Shown here in pieces: positions 25,418 to 34,860 of a stretch of 64,000 nucleotides of DNA. Below the pieces are notes generated by a model. The model worked only from the letters and a program-made list of their open reading frames with translations. It did not search any database and was not told the origin of the DNA. A program made the translations under genes and the position numbers. Each line of letters starts with the position of its first letter. Position 1 is the first letter of the stretch. This DNA is from Pseudomonadales bacterium. Lineage in GTDB: Bacteria > Pseudomonadota > Gammaproteobacteria > Pseudomonadales > Azotimanducaceae. The stretch is taken from NCBI GenBank assembly GCA_028277965.1, contig JANQFF010000085.1, positions 1-64,000 on the forward strand, given 5' to 3'.

Positions 25418-25930
25418 CTAACGCTTGTGCCCGATCACCTCCACGTTGTCTCCCCAGCAGTTGATGTGACGACCGCCGTCTGCGCGAAATCTCAAGAGCA
25501 GTGGGGTTGCCCCGAGGGACCGGTTGATATTCCCGGTGTTCGAATGGAGGGTCACACCATCTGCTTTGCGGCGATCGACGGTCAGCAGGCCCTGCCACCT
25601 TTCACCCTCATTAGCCGAAACTTCAGCTCGGCACGTCTCGCCCTGTTCGAGGTTCATCGCTGCGAGTTGCATGGTAATGCGGAGGCTGTCATAACCTTCC
25701 ACGTTCACGGCTACCTGTGCCGTGCGATTGCGGGATATGTTGAGGGAGTGGTTCCCGCTGTAGACGGTTACTCGTTTCGTGCCACGCCCATCAAATTCCC
25801 AGCCTTTTGCATTGCCATCTTCAAAGTTCTCGAAAAAAAGGACATCCCCTTCAGCGGCCAGGGATTCGACCGCGCAGAGACTCGTAAAAGACAGGATCAG
25901 AAGCGATAGCGACAGATTGGATTGGATCAC
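25418..25930 (-). CDS. Secreted protein of unknown function
   Basis: 170 residues with a signal peptide (cleavage near LAA-EGD, residue 26). The mature part is FFENFEDGNAKGWEFDGRGTKRV, with two conserved-looking cysteines (GETCRAEV, INCWGDN) and a beta-rich pattern similar to carbohydrate-binding jelly rolls (NFEDG...GW is common in such domains). That comparison is inference. It is convergent with ppk1 and divergent from the SDR/oxygenase cassette, so it may be an independent gene. Confidence 0.7.
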   Translation of the reverse strand: MIQSNLSLSLLILSFTSLCAVESLAAEGDVLFFENFEDGNAKGWEFDGRGTKRVTVYSGNHSLNISRNRTAQVAVNVEGYDSLRITMQLAAMNLEQGETCRAEVSANEGERWQGLLTVDRRKADGVTLHSNTGNINRSLGATPLLLRFRADGGRHINCWGDNVEVIGHKR

Positions 25931-26047
25931 CCGATGCTCCGTTAGCGGACCCCCGTTTACTTTACATCGAGAAATGACGGATTACCTTGTGGTTTGCAAT
26001 TGCGCTCAGAGAACACAACACTGGAGAGAGCGGGGAAAGGGGGAACA

Positions 26048-26821
26048 ATGATCAATCTTGATTTGACCGGCCGGCGTGCCGTGGTCACTGGCGCAAGTCT
26101 GGGTATAGGTGAGGCAACTGTTAAAGAACTCGCCGATCTTGGGGCTGAAGTTACCTTCTGCGCGCGTGGGGCTGACGCTGTTGAGTCGCTTGCCGCTTAT
26201 GGCGACAACGTCACCGGTATCGTTGCAGATATGGGAGACCAGGCTTCCACAGAAGCGTTTCTCGATGAGGTGGAAGCCGGTGGAATTGTGGATATTCTCG
26301 TCAATAACGTTGGGGCTTCACCATCGCGCAACTTCCTCTATATGTCGGATGACGACTGGGCGGATCTTCACGAGCTCAATCTTTTGAGCGCCGTGCGTTG
26401 TACGCGCCGTCTTCTTCCGGGTATGCGGAAACAGAAGTGGGGGCGGGTTGTCATGATCGCAAGTGGGGCGGCTAAATACCCGAGTGCAGCCCTGGTCGAC
26501 TATGGCACAACAAAGGCCGCTATGATCTCCTTGAGCAAATCGTTGTCAAAGAAATATGGCCCCGATGGCGTGCTGACCAACTCGGTTCTGCCGGGACTCA
26601 TCCACACGGCGATGTGGGAGCGTGCAGCAACAGAAATTGCGCAAGCCAACGATACAACCATGGAAGCCGTTCTCGAAAACAATGGCAAAGGTGTGCCGGT
26701 CGGCCGCTACGGTACATCCGAGGAAGTTGCCCAGGTCATTGCATTCCTGTGTACGGAGGCTTCTTCTTACGTCAACGGCGCCGCTATAGAAGTCGACGGG
26801 GGAACCGCAGCACACATCTGA
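26048..26821 (+). CDS. SDR family oxidoreductase
   Basis: 257 residues from ATG 26048, preceded by GGGAAAGGGGG. Cofactor motif VVTGASLGIGEATV (residues 12-25), structural NNVG (86-89), and the catalytic S139, Y152 and K156. CAR after strand 2 hints at NADP(H), but that is weak. It is the first of four genes in a tight operon with an NTF2-like protein, a CmcJ/NvfI oxygenase and a P450, so the operon is likely a small oxidative pathway. Substrate unknown. Confidence 0.92.
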   Translation: MINLDLTGRRAVVTGASLGIGEATVKELADLGAEVTFCARGADAVESLAAYGDNVTGIVADMGDQASTEAFLDEVEAGGIVDILVNNVGASPSRNFLYMSDDDWADLHELNLLSAVRCTRRLLPGMRKQKWGRVVMIASGAAKYPSAALVDYGTTKAAMISLSKSLSKKYGPDGVLTNSVLPGLIHTAMWERAATEIAQANDTTMEAVLENNGKGVPVGRYGTSEEVAQVIAFLCTEASSYVNGAAIEVDGGTAAHI

Positions 26822-26837
26822 GATGAGGGGAGGATCG

Positions 26838-27314
26838 ATGTCTGACCTTGAACATAGACTCCGGAGGGTCGAAGCGCTGGAAGAAATCCGGTTGTTGAAA
26901 GCCCGGTATTGTGACCTTTGCGATGATGGCTACCCGGCCGACGAGTTATGCGAGCTCTTCACGGAGGATGGAGTGTGGGACGGCGGAGAGATGGGAGTCT
27001 TTGAAGGTAAAGAAGCGGTCCATCGGTTTTTCTCCAACATGCCAAAGGTGATGTCGATGGCAATCCATCACGTCACCAATTCAGCCGTTGAGGTCAGTGA
27101 TGATTCATTGACGGCAAATGGTCGCTGGTATCTCCTGCAGACTGCGACGCTTGCTGAAAACAACCAGGCTGTATGGCTGGCAGCGAAGTACGATGACCAG
27201 TTGGTTTACAGGAACAATCGGTGGTTATTCAGCCGCGTCGAGTTACAAAGCAGGTTCTATACGGCGTACGAGGTGGGGTGGGCAAAAGTACCCCACCTCC
27301 TGGAACAGATATGA
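26838..27314 (+). CDS. SnoaL/NTF2-like nuclear transport factor 2 family protein
   Basis: 158 residues. The start ATG 26838 follows GAGGGGAGG. LRRVEALEEIRLLKARYCDLCDDGY and LCELFTEDGVWDGGEMGVFEGKEAVHRFF are the typical helix and cone of the SnoaL-like fold. Many members are small isomerases, cyclases or dehydratases, others only bind ligands. Here it sits between the SDR and the CmcJ-like oxygenase; its stop overlaps the next start (ATGA). A ligand-processing role in the same pathway is likely but not shown. Confidence 0.87.
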   Translation: MSDLEHRLRRVEALEEIRLLKARYCDLCDDGYPADELCELFTEDGVWDGGEMGVFEGKEAVHRFFSNMPKVMSMAIHHVTNSAVEVSDDSLTANGRWYLLQTATLAENNQAVWLAAKYDDQLVYRNNRWLFSRVELQSRFYTAYEVGWAKVPHLLEQI

Positions 27315-28156
27315 GTCCCACTTACGTCGAAGCAGAAATGAACTTTATCTCCCAGGCGGCGACGGGAGGTGCGGTGATTAAATCGGACCTGCGCGGTCCG
27401 CTGGATGGACCCCGGGCGAGTGAAGCAGTCCGGGTGCAGGTATTTGACGCCCGGGACAACGATGACATTGGTCTGCATTGCAGCGGATTTCAGCTCGTGC
27501 ATGCGCCGAGTACCGTCGCTGATTTCTATGACTGCGATGAAGTGATGAGCACTTACTACGATGAGTGTAAACGCATCGCAACTGAGCTCACGGGCGCGCA
27601 TACCACGTTTACGTACGATCACATCATCCGAGAGCCGAACACACAGTACAACGGTGGTGGGAAAGATGGCCGCCAGCATCGGACCGGCCTCTCGAGTGGT
27701 GGCGGTTACATTGGCAGCGTGCACATGGACTACACCGATCGCACGACGTGGGACGCGTACCTGGCACTTCATGGAGAAACGGTTCCACCGGCGGAGCGGG
27801 TATACGCCCTCAACTTCTGGAGACCCCTGAGTGAAACTGTTGACGGCAATCCGCTTGCGGTATGCGATGCGAGGACGGTTCAGCCCGAGGATTTGCTGGA
27901 AGTGGATGTGTATGGTTACGGTGCCCCAAACTACAGCTGGTATGACATCGGTATAGAAACCTTCAGCGTCGCCGCATCGGACCGGCACCGGTGGTACTAC
28001 TATCCAGGCATGACGCCTGACGATGTGCTGGTGATCAAATCGTTCGACTCCACAGGTGTCGTTGGGACGACAAGTCCCCATGCATCGTTTATACACCCGC
28101 AACCCCAGAACGTAGCGCGTCGCAGTATCGAACTCCGTGTGCTCTGTTTCTGCTGA
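27311..28156 (+). CDS. CmcJ/NvfI family 2-oxoglutarate/Fe(II) oxygenase
   Basis: 281 residues from ATG 27311, chosen because ATGA overlaps the preceding stop; the frame is open further upstream. Iron ligands fit H138 and D140 (GSVHMDYTDRT) and H257 (SPHASFIHP). Family text includes NFWRPLSETVDGNPLAVCDARTVQPED and HRWYYYPGMTPDDVLVIKSFDS. CmcJ acts in cephamycin and NvfI-type enzymes act in fungal meroterpenoid pathways; bacterial members are often uncharacterised. It would hydroxylate or otherwise oxidise a small molecule. It is the third gene of the SDR-NTF2-oxygenase-P450 cassette. Confidence 0.88.
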   Translation: MSPTYVEAEMNFISQAATGGAVIKSDLRGPLDGPRASEAVRVQVFDARDNDDIGLHCSGFQLVHAPSTVADFYDCDEVMSTYYDECKRIATELTGAHTTFTYDHIIREPNTQYNGGGKDGRQHRTGLSSGGGYIGSVHMDYTDRTTWDAYLALHGETVPPAERVYALNFWRPLSETVDGNPLAVCDARTVQPEDLLEVDVYGYGAPNYSWYDIGIETFSVAASDRHRWYYYPGMTPDDVLVIKSFDSTGVVGTTSPHASFIHPQPQNVARRSIELRVLCFC

Positions 28157-28182
28157 CATCTTTCTGAACAAGGGAGGGCTAC

Positions 28183-29364
28183 ATGTCTGAACCGCTTCCA
28201 GAAGAGATTGTGCAATTCTTCATCGATCCCTACCCGGCGTATGCTCAACTGCGGGAGAAAGCCCTGGCATGGGACAGCGAATCAGGTTTCTGGCTCGTCA
28301 ACCGGTACGAAGATGTCGATGCCATCCTCCGTGACAACCGGTTCGCCAAGAATCCCCCGCCTGGCACGGAACACAGGGCACCGATTGACCGGATCGACAG
28401 GTTCAGCAAAGGCATTCTCAATCTGGATCCGCCGGACCACACACGGATTCGTGGGCTCCTGGTGAAAGCGTTTAACGCCAACCGAATGGAAGCCATGCGG
28501 CCCAACGTTGAGTCGCTGGTCAGCGGCATCCTCGAGAGGCGTTTGCCGCAGCAAGAAATGGAGCTAAAACGCGACTTCGCGCATCCCATCCCTGCAACGG
28601 TGATCAGCGACATGCTGGGGATACCGGAGGAAGACCGCGAGACCTTTGCGCTTCTGTCTCAGGACATTATCCGGTTTGGTAATGATCTGCTGGCAGGGGA
28701 CGACGCAGCGGCGGAGGGTGCAGTATCCAAATTCGACGGGTACCTGGCTGAACTCATTGAGAGAAAACGCAGCGCTCCGGCAGATGACCTGACGTCAGCG
28801 CTCATACACGCGCGTGATGAAAGCGGTGCGCTGAGTGAGGAGGAACTGATTCACAACGTCCGGCTGCTATTCATCGCCGGACATGAGACAACCGTCAACC
28901 TGATCTGCAACAGCGTGGTCGCGCTGTTCAACAATTCTTCGCAGCTCGAGTTTCTCAAAGCACGTCCTGACCATATACCTGCAGCCGTCGAAGAATTTCT
29001 GCGTTTCGATTCTTCCGTGCAACGTTTGCCGCGGGTTGCCCAGGAGGATGTCGACCTGCATGGCGAAACCATCAGGGCGGGGCAGATGGTCGTTCTCATG
29101 CTGGGCTCCGCGAATCACGACCCTGCCCGTTACGAAGATGCAGACGAATTGAATGTCGAACGAGTTTTTCATCGCTCAAAATCGTTTGGTGGTGGCGCTC
29201 ACTTCTGCCTCGGTGCGCAGCTTGCGCGGATAGAGACGGAAATCGCGATACGACAGTTGATAACGAAGCTACCCGGGTTGCGTGTGACGAATCTCGACAG
29301 CCTGGCTTATCCACCGAATCCGTTTTTCCGCGGGCCGGAAGAGGTTCACCTCAGCTGGGATTAA
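28183..29364 (+). CDS. Cytochrome P450
   Basis: 393 residues, soluble bacterial class I type. The I-helix is LLFIAGHETTVNL (AGHETT at 232-237), the ExxR motif starts at E271, and the haem-binding loop is FGGGAHFCLGAQLAR with C342. The start follows GAGGGC. Bacterial P450s of this type need a ferredoxin and reductase, which are not in this operon and must come from elsewhere. The gene is 26 bases after the CmcJ-like gene and ends the cassette; it is convergent with the ppx gene with 30 bases between. Confidence 0.95.
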   Translation: MSEPLPEEIVQFFIDPYPAYAQLREKALAWDSESGFWLVNRYEDVDAILRDNRFAKNPPPGTEHRAPIDRIDRFSKGILNLDPPDHTRIRGLLVKAFNANRMEAMRPNVESLVSGILERRLPQQEMELKRDFAHPIPATVISDMLGIPEEDRETFALLSQDIIRFGNDLLAGDDAAAEGAVSKFDGYLAELIERKRSAPADDLTSALIHARDESGALSEEELIHNVRLLFIAGHETTVNLICNSVVALFNNSSQLEFLKARPDHIPAAVEEFLRFDSSVQRLPRVAQEDVDLHGETIRAGQMVVLMLGSANHDPARYEDADELNVERVFHRSKSFGGGAHFCLGAQLARIETEIAIRQLITKLPGLRVTNLDSLAYPPNPFFRGPEEVHLSWD

Positions 29365-29394
29365 TGCTGTCCATACGTGAGAGCGGCGCGCAGC

Positions 29395-30915
29395 TCAGTG
29401 GCTGGTGATGACGAGATCGATCCCAATGGGTTCGAGGTATTCCCTTTCGTTCTCCAGGTCCACGGCAGTGAGAGGGTGATCGTCCCGCCAGCTTGTCGGC
29501 AGAGACAGGGTCAGGGTTTCGCCGGACGCGGTGGCGTTCACATGAGGGAGGGATTCTCGGCTGCGATTGCGATGGAGCAGTGCGGATATCCTCAACAACA
29601 CGATCAGGCATTGCAGCGCTTCGTTTGCGTCTGCGAGTATCTCGGGAGAGAGCTTCCGTCGGTGAGCCCGGACCAGCAGCGCAAGTTGCGCCTGTTCTGC
29701 CCTGGAAAAGCCGGGCATGTCCAGGTTTTCCACCAGGTAGCCGCCGTGTTTGTGGAATCCGGCATGTGAAACATCCATGCCGATTTCGTGAAGGTCTGCT
29801 GCCCAGCCGATCAGGTGTTTGTGCTGCGGTTCCGTCAGCTGCCAGTCCATGGCAACCTGGGACAGCAGCGATATGGCAGTTTCGCGTACCTGGCGAGCAT
29901 GGGCCTCATCGATCCCGTAGCGCAGCATCAGACTCGCGACAGTATGGTTGCGTGTGTCGTCCTGCTGCTGACGCCCGAGCAGGTCGTAGATCAGACCCTC
30001 CCTGAGCGCGCTCTGGGCGGCAGCCATTTCCTTGATTTTGAGGGCCTGGAAAAGCGCGCTCAGGATGGCAACACCGCCTGCGAAAACGGGTTTGCGTTCG
30101 GGCGCGAGCCCGGGAAGGTCGATCCCGTCCACTGTTTTGGCTGCGATCAGGGCGTTACGGAGGTGGCTCAATCCTTTCGGCGTTATGTGAGCTGCGCCAT
30201 CCATCTCGCGAAGGACATCCATGACGGCGTTGACCGTGCCGGACGCACCAACGGTGTTTTCCCATCCGGCTGAGAGAAATGGTGCAGTGACGGGTTCGAG
30301 TTCCAGAAGCGCATCGTTGATGGCGGCCTGCATACGGGATTTGGTGAGCTTGCCGTCTTTGAAGTGAGTCCTGGACATGGACACACACCCCATGTACAGA
30401 CTTTCCAATGCTTCCGGCGTGGACTTGCGCCCGAGAATCAACTCGGTGCTGCCGCCGCCGATGTCCACGACCAATCGGCTCGTCTCCTCACCACCGAGGT
30501 CGTGGCATACACCAAGATAAATCAGCCGCGCTTCTTCGCGGCCCGAGATGACTTCAATCTTGCGTCCAAGGATCTTCTCTGCCTGCTCAATGAATGCCTT
30601 GGAGTTTGTTGCCTTGCGAAGTGTGTTGGTCCCGACGACGCGAACACTGTCTGGTTCCAGCGTCCTCAGGCGCTGTGCCAGGCGTTCCAGGCATGTAAGC
30701 GCCCGGTCGATGGAGGCTTTTGACAATCGATTGTTCGAGTTGAGGCCTTCGGCCAGCCGAACCATTTCCTTGTACTTGTCGAGGATCTGAACACGACCCT
30801 GGGATTGCTGGGCGATGAGGAGGTGAAAGCTGTTTGATCCGAGGTCGAGAGCGCCCAGCTGGGTGTTGTTGCTGGTGAAAGGAAGTATCTGACCTGTGGT
30901 TTCAGATAGCGCCAA
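29395..30915 (-). CDS. ppx: Exopolyphosphatase / guanosine pentaphosphatase (Ppx/GppA)
   Basis: 506 residues of the actin-like ASKHA fold. Phosphate-1 is GALDLGSNSFHLLIA, phosphate-2 is VVDIGGGSTELIL, and the C-terminal HD-like region contains ADLHEIGMDVSHAGFHKHGGYLVEN, typical of Ppx with its HD-domain. It degrades polyphosphate from its end. Together with ppk1 it sets the polyphosphate pool, and the two genes are convergent but separated by about 4 kb. GppA activity cannot be excluded from the sequence. Confidence 0.94.
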   Translation of the reverse strand: MALSETTGQILPFTSNNTQLGALDLGSNSFHLLIAQQSQGRVQILDKYKEMVRLAEGLNSNNRLSKASIDRALTCLERLAQRLRTLEPDSVRVVGTNTLRKATNSKAFIEQAEKILGRKIEVISGREEARLIYLGVCHDLGGEETSRLVVDIGGGSTELILGRKSTPEALESLYMGCVSMSRTHFKDGKLTKSRMQAAINDALLELEPVTAPFLSAGWENTVGASGTVNAVMDVLREMDGAAHITPKGLSHLRNALIAAKTVDGIDLPGLAPERKPVFAGGVAILSALFQALKIKEMAAAQSALREGLIYDLLGRQQQDDTRNHTVASLMLRYGIDEAHARQVRETAISLLSQVAMDWQLTEPQHKHLIGWAADLHEIGMDVSHAGFHKHGGYLVENLDMPGFSRAEQAQLALLVRAHRRKLSPEILADANEALQCLIVLLRISALLHRNRSRESLPHVNATASGETLTLSLPTSWRDDHPLTAVDLENEREYLEPIGIDLVITSH

Positions 30916-30985
30916 TGAGCCAGGTCTCAGCGAAAGAAGCGAGTTTAGCGTGGAAACCCGCCCGTTGCAGCTTGTTTGTTAGTAC

Positions 30986-32845
30986 TCAGCTGATTGTGGG
31001 TGGCAGTGGACAATCCAGGGTCGCTGCGATGCCTTTCAGAAGTGCAAATTCGTGAGCATTCAGCTCACCGTCGTGGCGAGCGGCAAGCACACAAGCTTTG
31101 AGCAGCGCGGGTTTCGTCAGCGGCGCGAGCTTGCGTAGGCGGGCCAGATTTTCGTTGACGTGTGCATAGTCGAAGGCTGCCGGTGGAGTATAGGTGGCTG
31201 AGATACCTAACGCGTCGATTGCCGCATCGAACGCTGCCACCTGAGCGTGCGGATCCTCGTGTCCGTGACCGGCGATCAGTGACAATAATTCGCCACATTC
31301 GTTTGACAACTTGTTAACTCTCTTGACGCGACCGTGGTAGTTCTGTGGGCCGGTGAAGTGTGGATAGAGCTCCTTCATCAGAAGGCGGTGCAGCACCCAC
31401 TCAAAAACGTCGACGTGGTCGTCGACAGTGATGAGATGAGCGGTGTTTTTGTTGAATCGCTCGAACTGAGCGTGGCTGAGTTCTTTTAGTGCAGGGATCG
31501 CCATGTCTAGCAGTGTGAGCGCATGGATCCGGTCAGTGTCTTCCATGTCACGCCGTAACCGGCCGACATGTTCAGGCACACCGGGTTCGGCGTTGGCGTT
31601 GATGTATGTGAACTGCTGATTGGCGATGTCCGGGTTGGAGTCGATCAGCATGGAGTAGACGAGCGCACGCGCTTCGTATGGGTCGTGGGCGGCATCCGTC
31701 AGCGCATCGGGGTTGTCGGAAATTAAAGTCTGGGCTGCCTGCAGACTCGCTTCCGTGGGTGCGCCAACCTGGGCAACCAGGTTTTCCGGGTCTGCGATCG
31801 GTTGGCCCGCAAATCCACTGACGCCGGGGGGTACGTCTGCTGAGGAAGCCTGGTAGGATAGGTCGCCATCCCAGTTCGGCTCGATTGCGCGGATGCGTTT
31901 GTCCAGAGGTGGATGGGTTGCCATCAGATTCCCGGCGAACCGCGCGGCTGAAGCACCGAAGAACATATGGCTCACTTCCGAAGCACGGTTGCTGGTCATA
32001 TAGGAAGTGAAACCACCGATCTTCTTGAGGGCGTTAGCAATGCCGCCTGGATTACGTGTGAACTGAACGGCGGACGCATCCGCCAGGTACTCACGCTGAC
32101 GGCTGACAGCAGCTTTGATGAGGTTGCCGAAAAACGTCCCGCCGTAACCGATGATGAGCAATCCGATAGCAAGGGCCAGAACCGGCATACCGTTACGCCG
32201 CCCGCAGACACCGCCAACACGCAGGAGGCCGTAACCGATCATCCCGAGGAAGAGTATCCCGTGCAGGATAGCGATGAGTTTGAGGTTGATACCGGTGTCG
32301 CCGTTCAGGATGTGGCTGAATTCGTGAGCGACAACACCCTGCAGTTCACTTCGATTGAGGGCATCCAGCGTTCCCTGATTGATGCCGATGACCGCATCGT
32401 CTGTTCCAAAACCTGCGGCAAACGCATTGATGCTGGGCTCGGGGATGAGATAGACAGGCGGAACCGGGACACCAGACGCGATGGCCATTTCTTCAACGAC
32501 ATTAAGGAGCTGGCGTTGTTTGCGATCCCGTGTGTTCTGGTGAATGAGGGATCCGCCCAGCGCTTCGGCTATCGCTTTGCCGCCAGCCCTGAGGCTCGCC
32601 CGTTTATAAAGAATGGCGCTCCCGATGACGCCGACGACCCCGATAGAGGTCCACATCCAGGTTTCCGCCGGCATATTCTGTAAGGTCTGGGAAACCGGCA
32701 TCCCTATCTGCATCCCGGACCATCCCACGGTCAGGGCGACGAGAACGTTAGTGAGAATGATCAGCGTCAGAACGGCAGCCCCGAACATGATGCCGAGCTG
32801 CCAGGTTTTGCGACGTGCGTTGTCCTGGGCCTGAAAGAAGTTCAC
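30986..32845 (-). CDS. M48 family metalloprotease with C-terminal TerB-like domain
   Basis: 619 residues. N-terminal membrane helices at about 17-43 and 64-80; the zinc-binding HEFSH motif is H174-H178 (VVAHEFSHILNGD), and a downstream REYLADASAVQF supplies the third ligand. Two more hydrophobic helices lie between 186 and 240. Residues about 540-619 (KPALLKACVLAARHDGELNAHEFALLKGIAATLDCPLP) resemble TerB-like domains. HtpX-type proteases remove misfolded membrane proteins. It follows lemA by 12 bases, an arrangement seen in many bacteria. Confidence 0.9.
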   Translation of the reverse strand: MNFFQAQDNARRKTWQLGIMFGAAVLTLIILTNVLVALTVGWSGMQIGMPVSQTLQNMPAETWMWTSIGVVGVIGSAILYKRASLRAGGKAIAEALGGSLIHQNTRDRKQRQLLNVVEEMAIASGVPVPPVYLIPEPSINAFAAGFGTDDAVIGINQGTLDALNRSELQGVVAHEFSHILNGDTGINLKLIAILHGILFLGMIGYGLLRVGGVCGRRNGMPVLALAIGLLIIGYGGTFFGNLIKAAVSRQREYLADASAVQFTRNPGGIANALKKIGGFTSYMTSNRASEVSHMFFGASAARFAGNLMATHPPLDKRIRAIEPNWDGDLSYQASSADVPPGVSGFAGQPIADPENLVAQVGAPTEASLQAAQTLISDNPDALTDAAHDPYEARALVYSMLIDSNPDIANQQFTYINANAEPGVPEHVGRLRRDMEDTDRIHALTLLDMAIPALKELSHAQFERFNKNTAHLITVDDHVDVFEWVLHRLLMKELYPHFTGPQNYHGRVKRVNKLSNECGELLSLIAGHGHEDPHAQVAAFDAAIDALGISATYTPPAAFDYAHVNENLARLRKLAPLTKPALLKACVLAARHDGELNAHEFALLKGIAATLDCPLPPTIS

Positions 32846-32857
32846 CGTTGGGCGGTA

Positions 32858-33451
32858 TTAGCTGAACGAGACCTTGGGTGCTTCCTGGATCTCCGCGGAG
32901 TCTTCAAATTCGAGCAATTCGGCGTCGGTGGTATGGCCGAACATCCCGGCGAACAAAACCGGTGGGAATGACTGGCGGTAGACATTGTACTCAGTGACCT
33001 GGTCGTTATATGCCTGCCGCGAGAAAGCCACTTTGTTTTCGGTGGTCGTGAGCTCTTCAGTGAGCTGCATCATATTCTGGTTGGCTTTGAGATCGGGATA
33101 AGCCTCCATGACAACGTTAAGGCGACCCAACGCGCCACCCAGAATTCCTTCGGCGCTGGCGAGTTCCCTGATCGCGCTGGCATTCCCGGGGTCGGCTGCG
33201 GCTGCCTCGAGGCCTGCCATTGCCTGGTTGCGAGCGGCGATCACAGCTTCGAGTGTCTCGCGCTCGTGGCTCATGTAGCCCTTGGCAGTCTCAACCAGGT
33301 TGGGAATCAGGTCGTAGCGGCGTTTGAGCTGCACCTCTATCTGGGCAAATCCGTTTGCATACCGGTTCTTGAGTGCAACAAGCTTGTTGTAGATCGAGAC
33401 GACCCAGAAAGCCAGCGCAACCAGGATGACAAGAACAATAATGGTTTCCAT
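32858..33451 (-). CDS. lemA: LemA family protein
   Basis: 197 residues. An N-terminal membrane anchor (ILVALAFWVVSIYNKLVAL) is followed by the characteristic LKNRYANGFAQIEVQLKRRYDLIPNLVETAKGYMSHERETLEAVI. The protein is all-helical and membrane-anchored. LemA proteins often accompany an M48 protease, as here. The function in bacteria is unclear. Confidence 0.95.
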   Translation of the reverse strand: METIIVLVILVALAFWVVSIYNKLVALKNRYANGFAQIEVQLKRRYDLIPNLVETAKGYMSHERETLEAVIAARNQAMAGLEAAAADPGNASAIRELASAEGILGGALGRLNVVMEAYPDLKANQNMMQLTEELTTTENKVAFSRQAYNDQVTEYNVYRQSFPPVLFAGMFGHTTDAELLEFEDSAEIQEAPKVSFS

Positions 33452-33515
33452 GAGCGATCCTGAGCAGATGAAATTGGCATTGCCATTGTCGCAGAATTAC
33501 CGTCGGTTCGCCCAT

Positions 33516-33540
33516 TGTAGGAGCGGCTTTAGCCGCGATT
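33516..33540. repeat. Single REP (family 1)
   Basis: One copy of GTAGGAGCGGCTTTAGCCGC preceded by T and ending GATT, in the gap between the acyl-CoA dehydrogenase stop and lemA. The partner copy is absent, unlike most other loci. Confidence 0.9.
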
Positions 33541-33545
33541 TCTTG

Positions 33546-34739
33546 CTAATCGGGTAAGCCAAGAACCCGTTTTGCGATGACGTTTAACTGGACTTCGCTG
33601 GTCCCACCCTCGATGGAGTTGGCTTTCGAGCGTAGCCACTGACGTGTAGTGCCGAGTTCTCTCGTATTGAACGTATCCCCGTCCCAGCCGACCGCCTGGC
33701 TGCCCATCAGGGTCAGCATCTGCTCGTACTTGCGTTTGTTCTGTTCGGTGCCGTAGTACTTGAAGATGGATGCCAGGTTACCGTCGGGGGTGCCGACTTT
33801 CGCTTCCTCGGCATTGCGTCCCATGGTGAGCTGGAACGCTTTGTCGTTCATGCGGTGGTTGCACACGTCCGCGCGTATGGCGGGATCTGCGATACGCCCG
33901 TTTTCTTCGCCTACATAGTCTTTGGCCACATCTTCCAGCCTGGTGCCGGTGCCTCCGAGCGCTGAATTGCCACCGATGCCCGAAACCATCTGACGTTCGT
34001 GCTGCAACAGGCGTTTGGCAATGGTCCAGCCTTTGTTGAGCTCGCCAACCAGCTGGGTTTTGGGCACTTTCACGTCGTCGAAGAACGTCTGGCAGAAGGG
34101 TGACGCTCCCGAAATCAGCTGGATCGGCGAGGTGGATACACCCTCACTTTCCATGTCGAACAACAGAAAGCTGATGCCCTCGTGTTTCGGCGCATCTTTG
34201 TCAGTTCGAACGAGGCAGAAGATCCAGTCCGCCATGTCGGCGTAAGACGTCCAGATTTTCGAACCGTTGACGAGGTAGTAATCACCCTTGTCTTCAGCAG
34301 TGGTCTGCAGGCCCGCCAGGTCCGAGCCGTAGCCCGGTTCAGAGTAACCCTGGCACCAGCGGATCTCACCGCGGGCAATCTCGTTGAGGTAGTGTTTTTT
34401 CTGTTCTTCGCTCGCAAACTCCAGGAGTGCCGGACCGAGCATCCAGATACCGAAACTCTGCAGAGGGGATCGTGCGTTGATGTGGCGCAGCTCTTCCTGA
34501 AGGATTTTGTCCTCGTCGGCGGAGAGACCGCCACCGCCGTATTCGGTCGGCCAGCGGGGGACTGTCCAGCCACGCTCCGCCATTCTTTCCATCCAGACTT
34601 TGGAATCGGGATTCACCCATTCCTGTTTGCGGCCTCCCCAGATCACCTCTTCTTCAGGGGTAGCGGTACGCATGGAAGCGGGGCAGTTTTCTTCGAGCCA
34701 CGTGCGGGTTTCGTTGCGAAAAGTGTCGAGATCGGTCAT
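33546..34739 (-). CDS. Acyl-CoA dehydrogenase family protein
   Basis: 397 residues from ATG 34739 (MTDLDTFRNETRTWLEENCP). The frame opens further upstream but that start fits the family. GYSEPGYGSDLAGLQTTAE is the FAD/acyl site, VNGSKIWTSYADMADWIFCLVRTD the middle beta domain, and NSIEGGTSEVQLNVIAKRVLGLP the C-terminal helix. Long insertions resemble the bacterial FadE-like group. It is divergent from a flavin reductase gene (121 bp between), with the REP and lemA downstream. Confidence 0.9.
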   Translation of the reverse strand: MTDLDTFRNETRTWLEENCPASMRTATPEEEVIWGGRKQEWVNPDSKVWMERMAERGWTVPRWPTEYGGGGLSADEDKILQEELRHINARSPLQSFGIWMLGPALLEFASEEQKKHYLNEIARGEIRWCQGYSEPGYGSDLAGLQTTAEDKGDYYLVNGSKIWTSYADMADWIFCLVRTDKDAPKHEGISFLLFDMESEGVSTSPIQLISGASPFCQTFFDDVKVPKTQLVGELNKGWTIAKRLLQHERQMVSGIGGNSALGGTGTRLEDVAKDYVGEENGRIADPAIRADVCNHRMNDKAFQLTMGRNAEEAKVGTPDGNLASIFKYYGTEQNKRKYEQMLTLMGSQAVGWDGDTFNTRELGTTRQWLRSKANSIEGGTSEVQLNVIAKRVLGLPD

Positions 34740-34860
34740 TGCTGCAAGCCGGTCAAAATTTTGGAGGCGCAATTTAAGCAATACCCGGGAAAATCGGCAA
34801 ACCCGATTCCCTCAGGTATAGTCCAGCATCTTTGGATGTTTGGGCATTTTGGGAAGTTTG

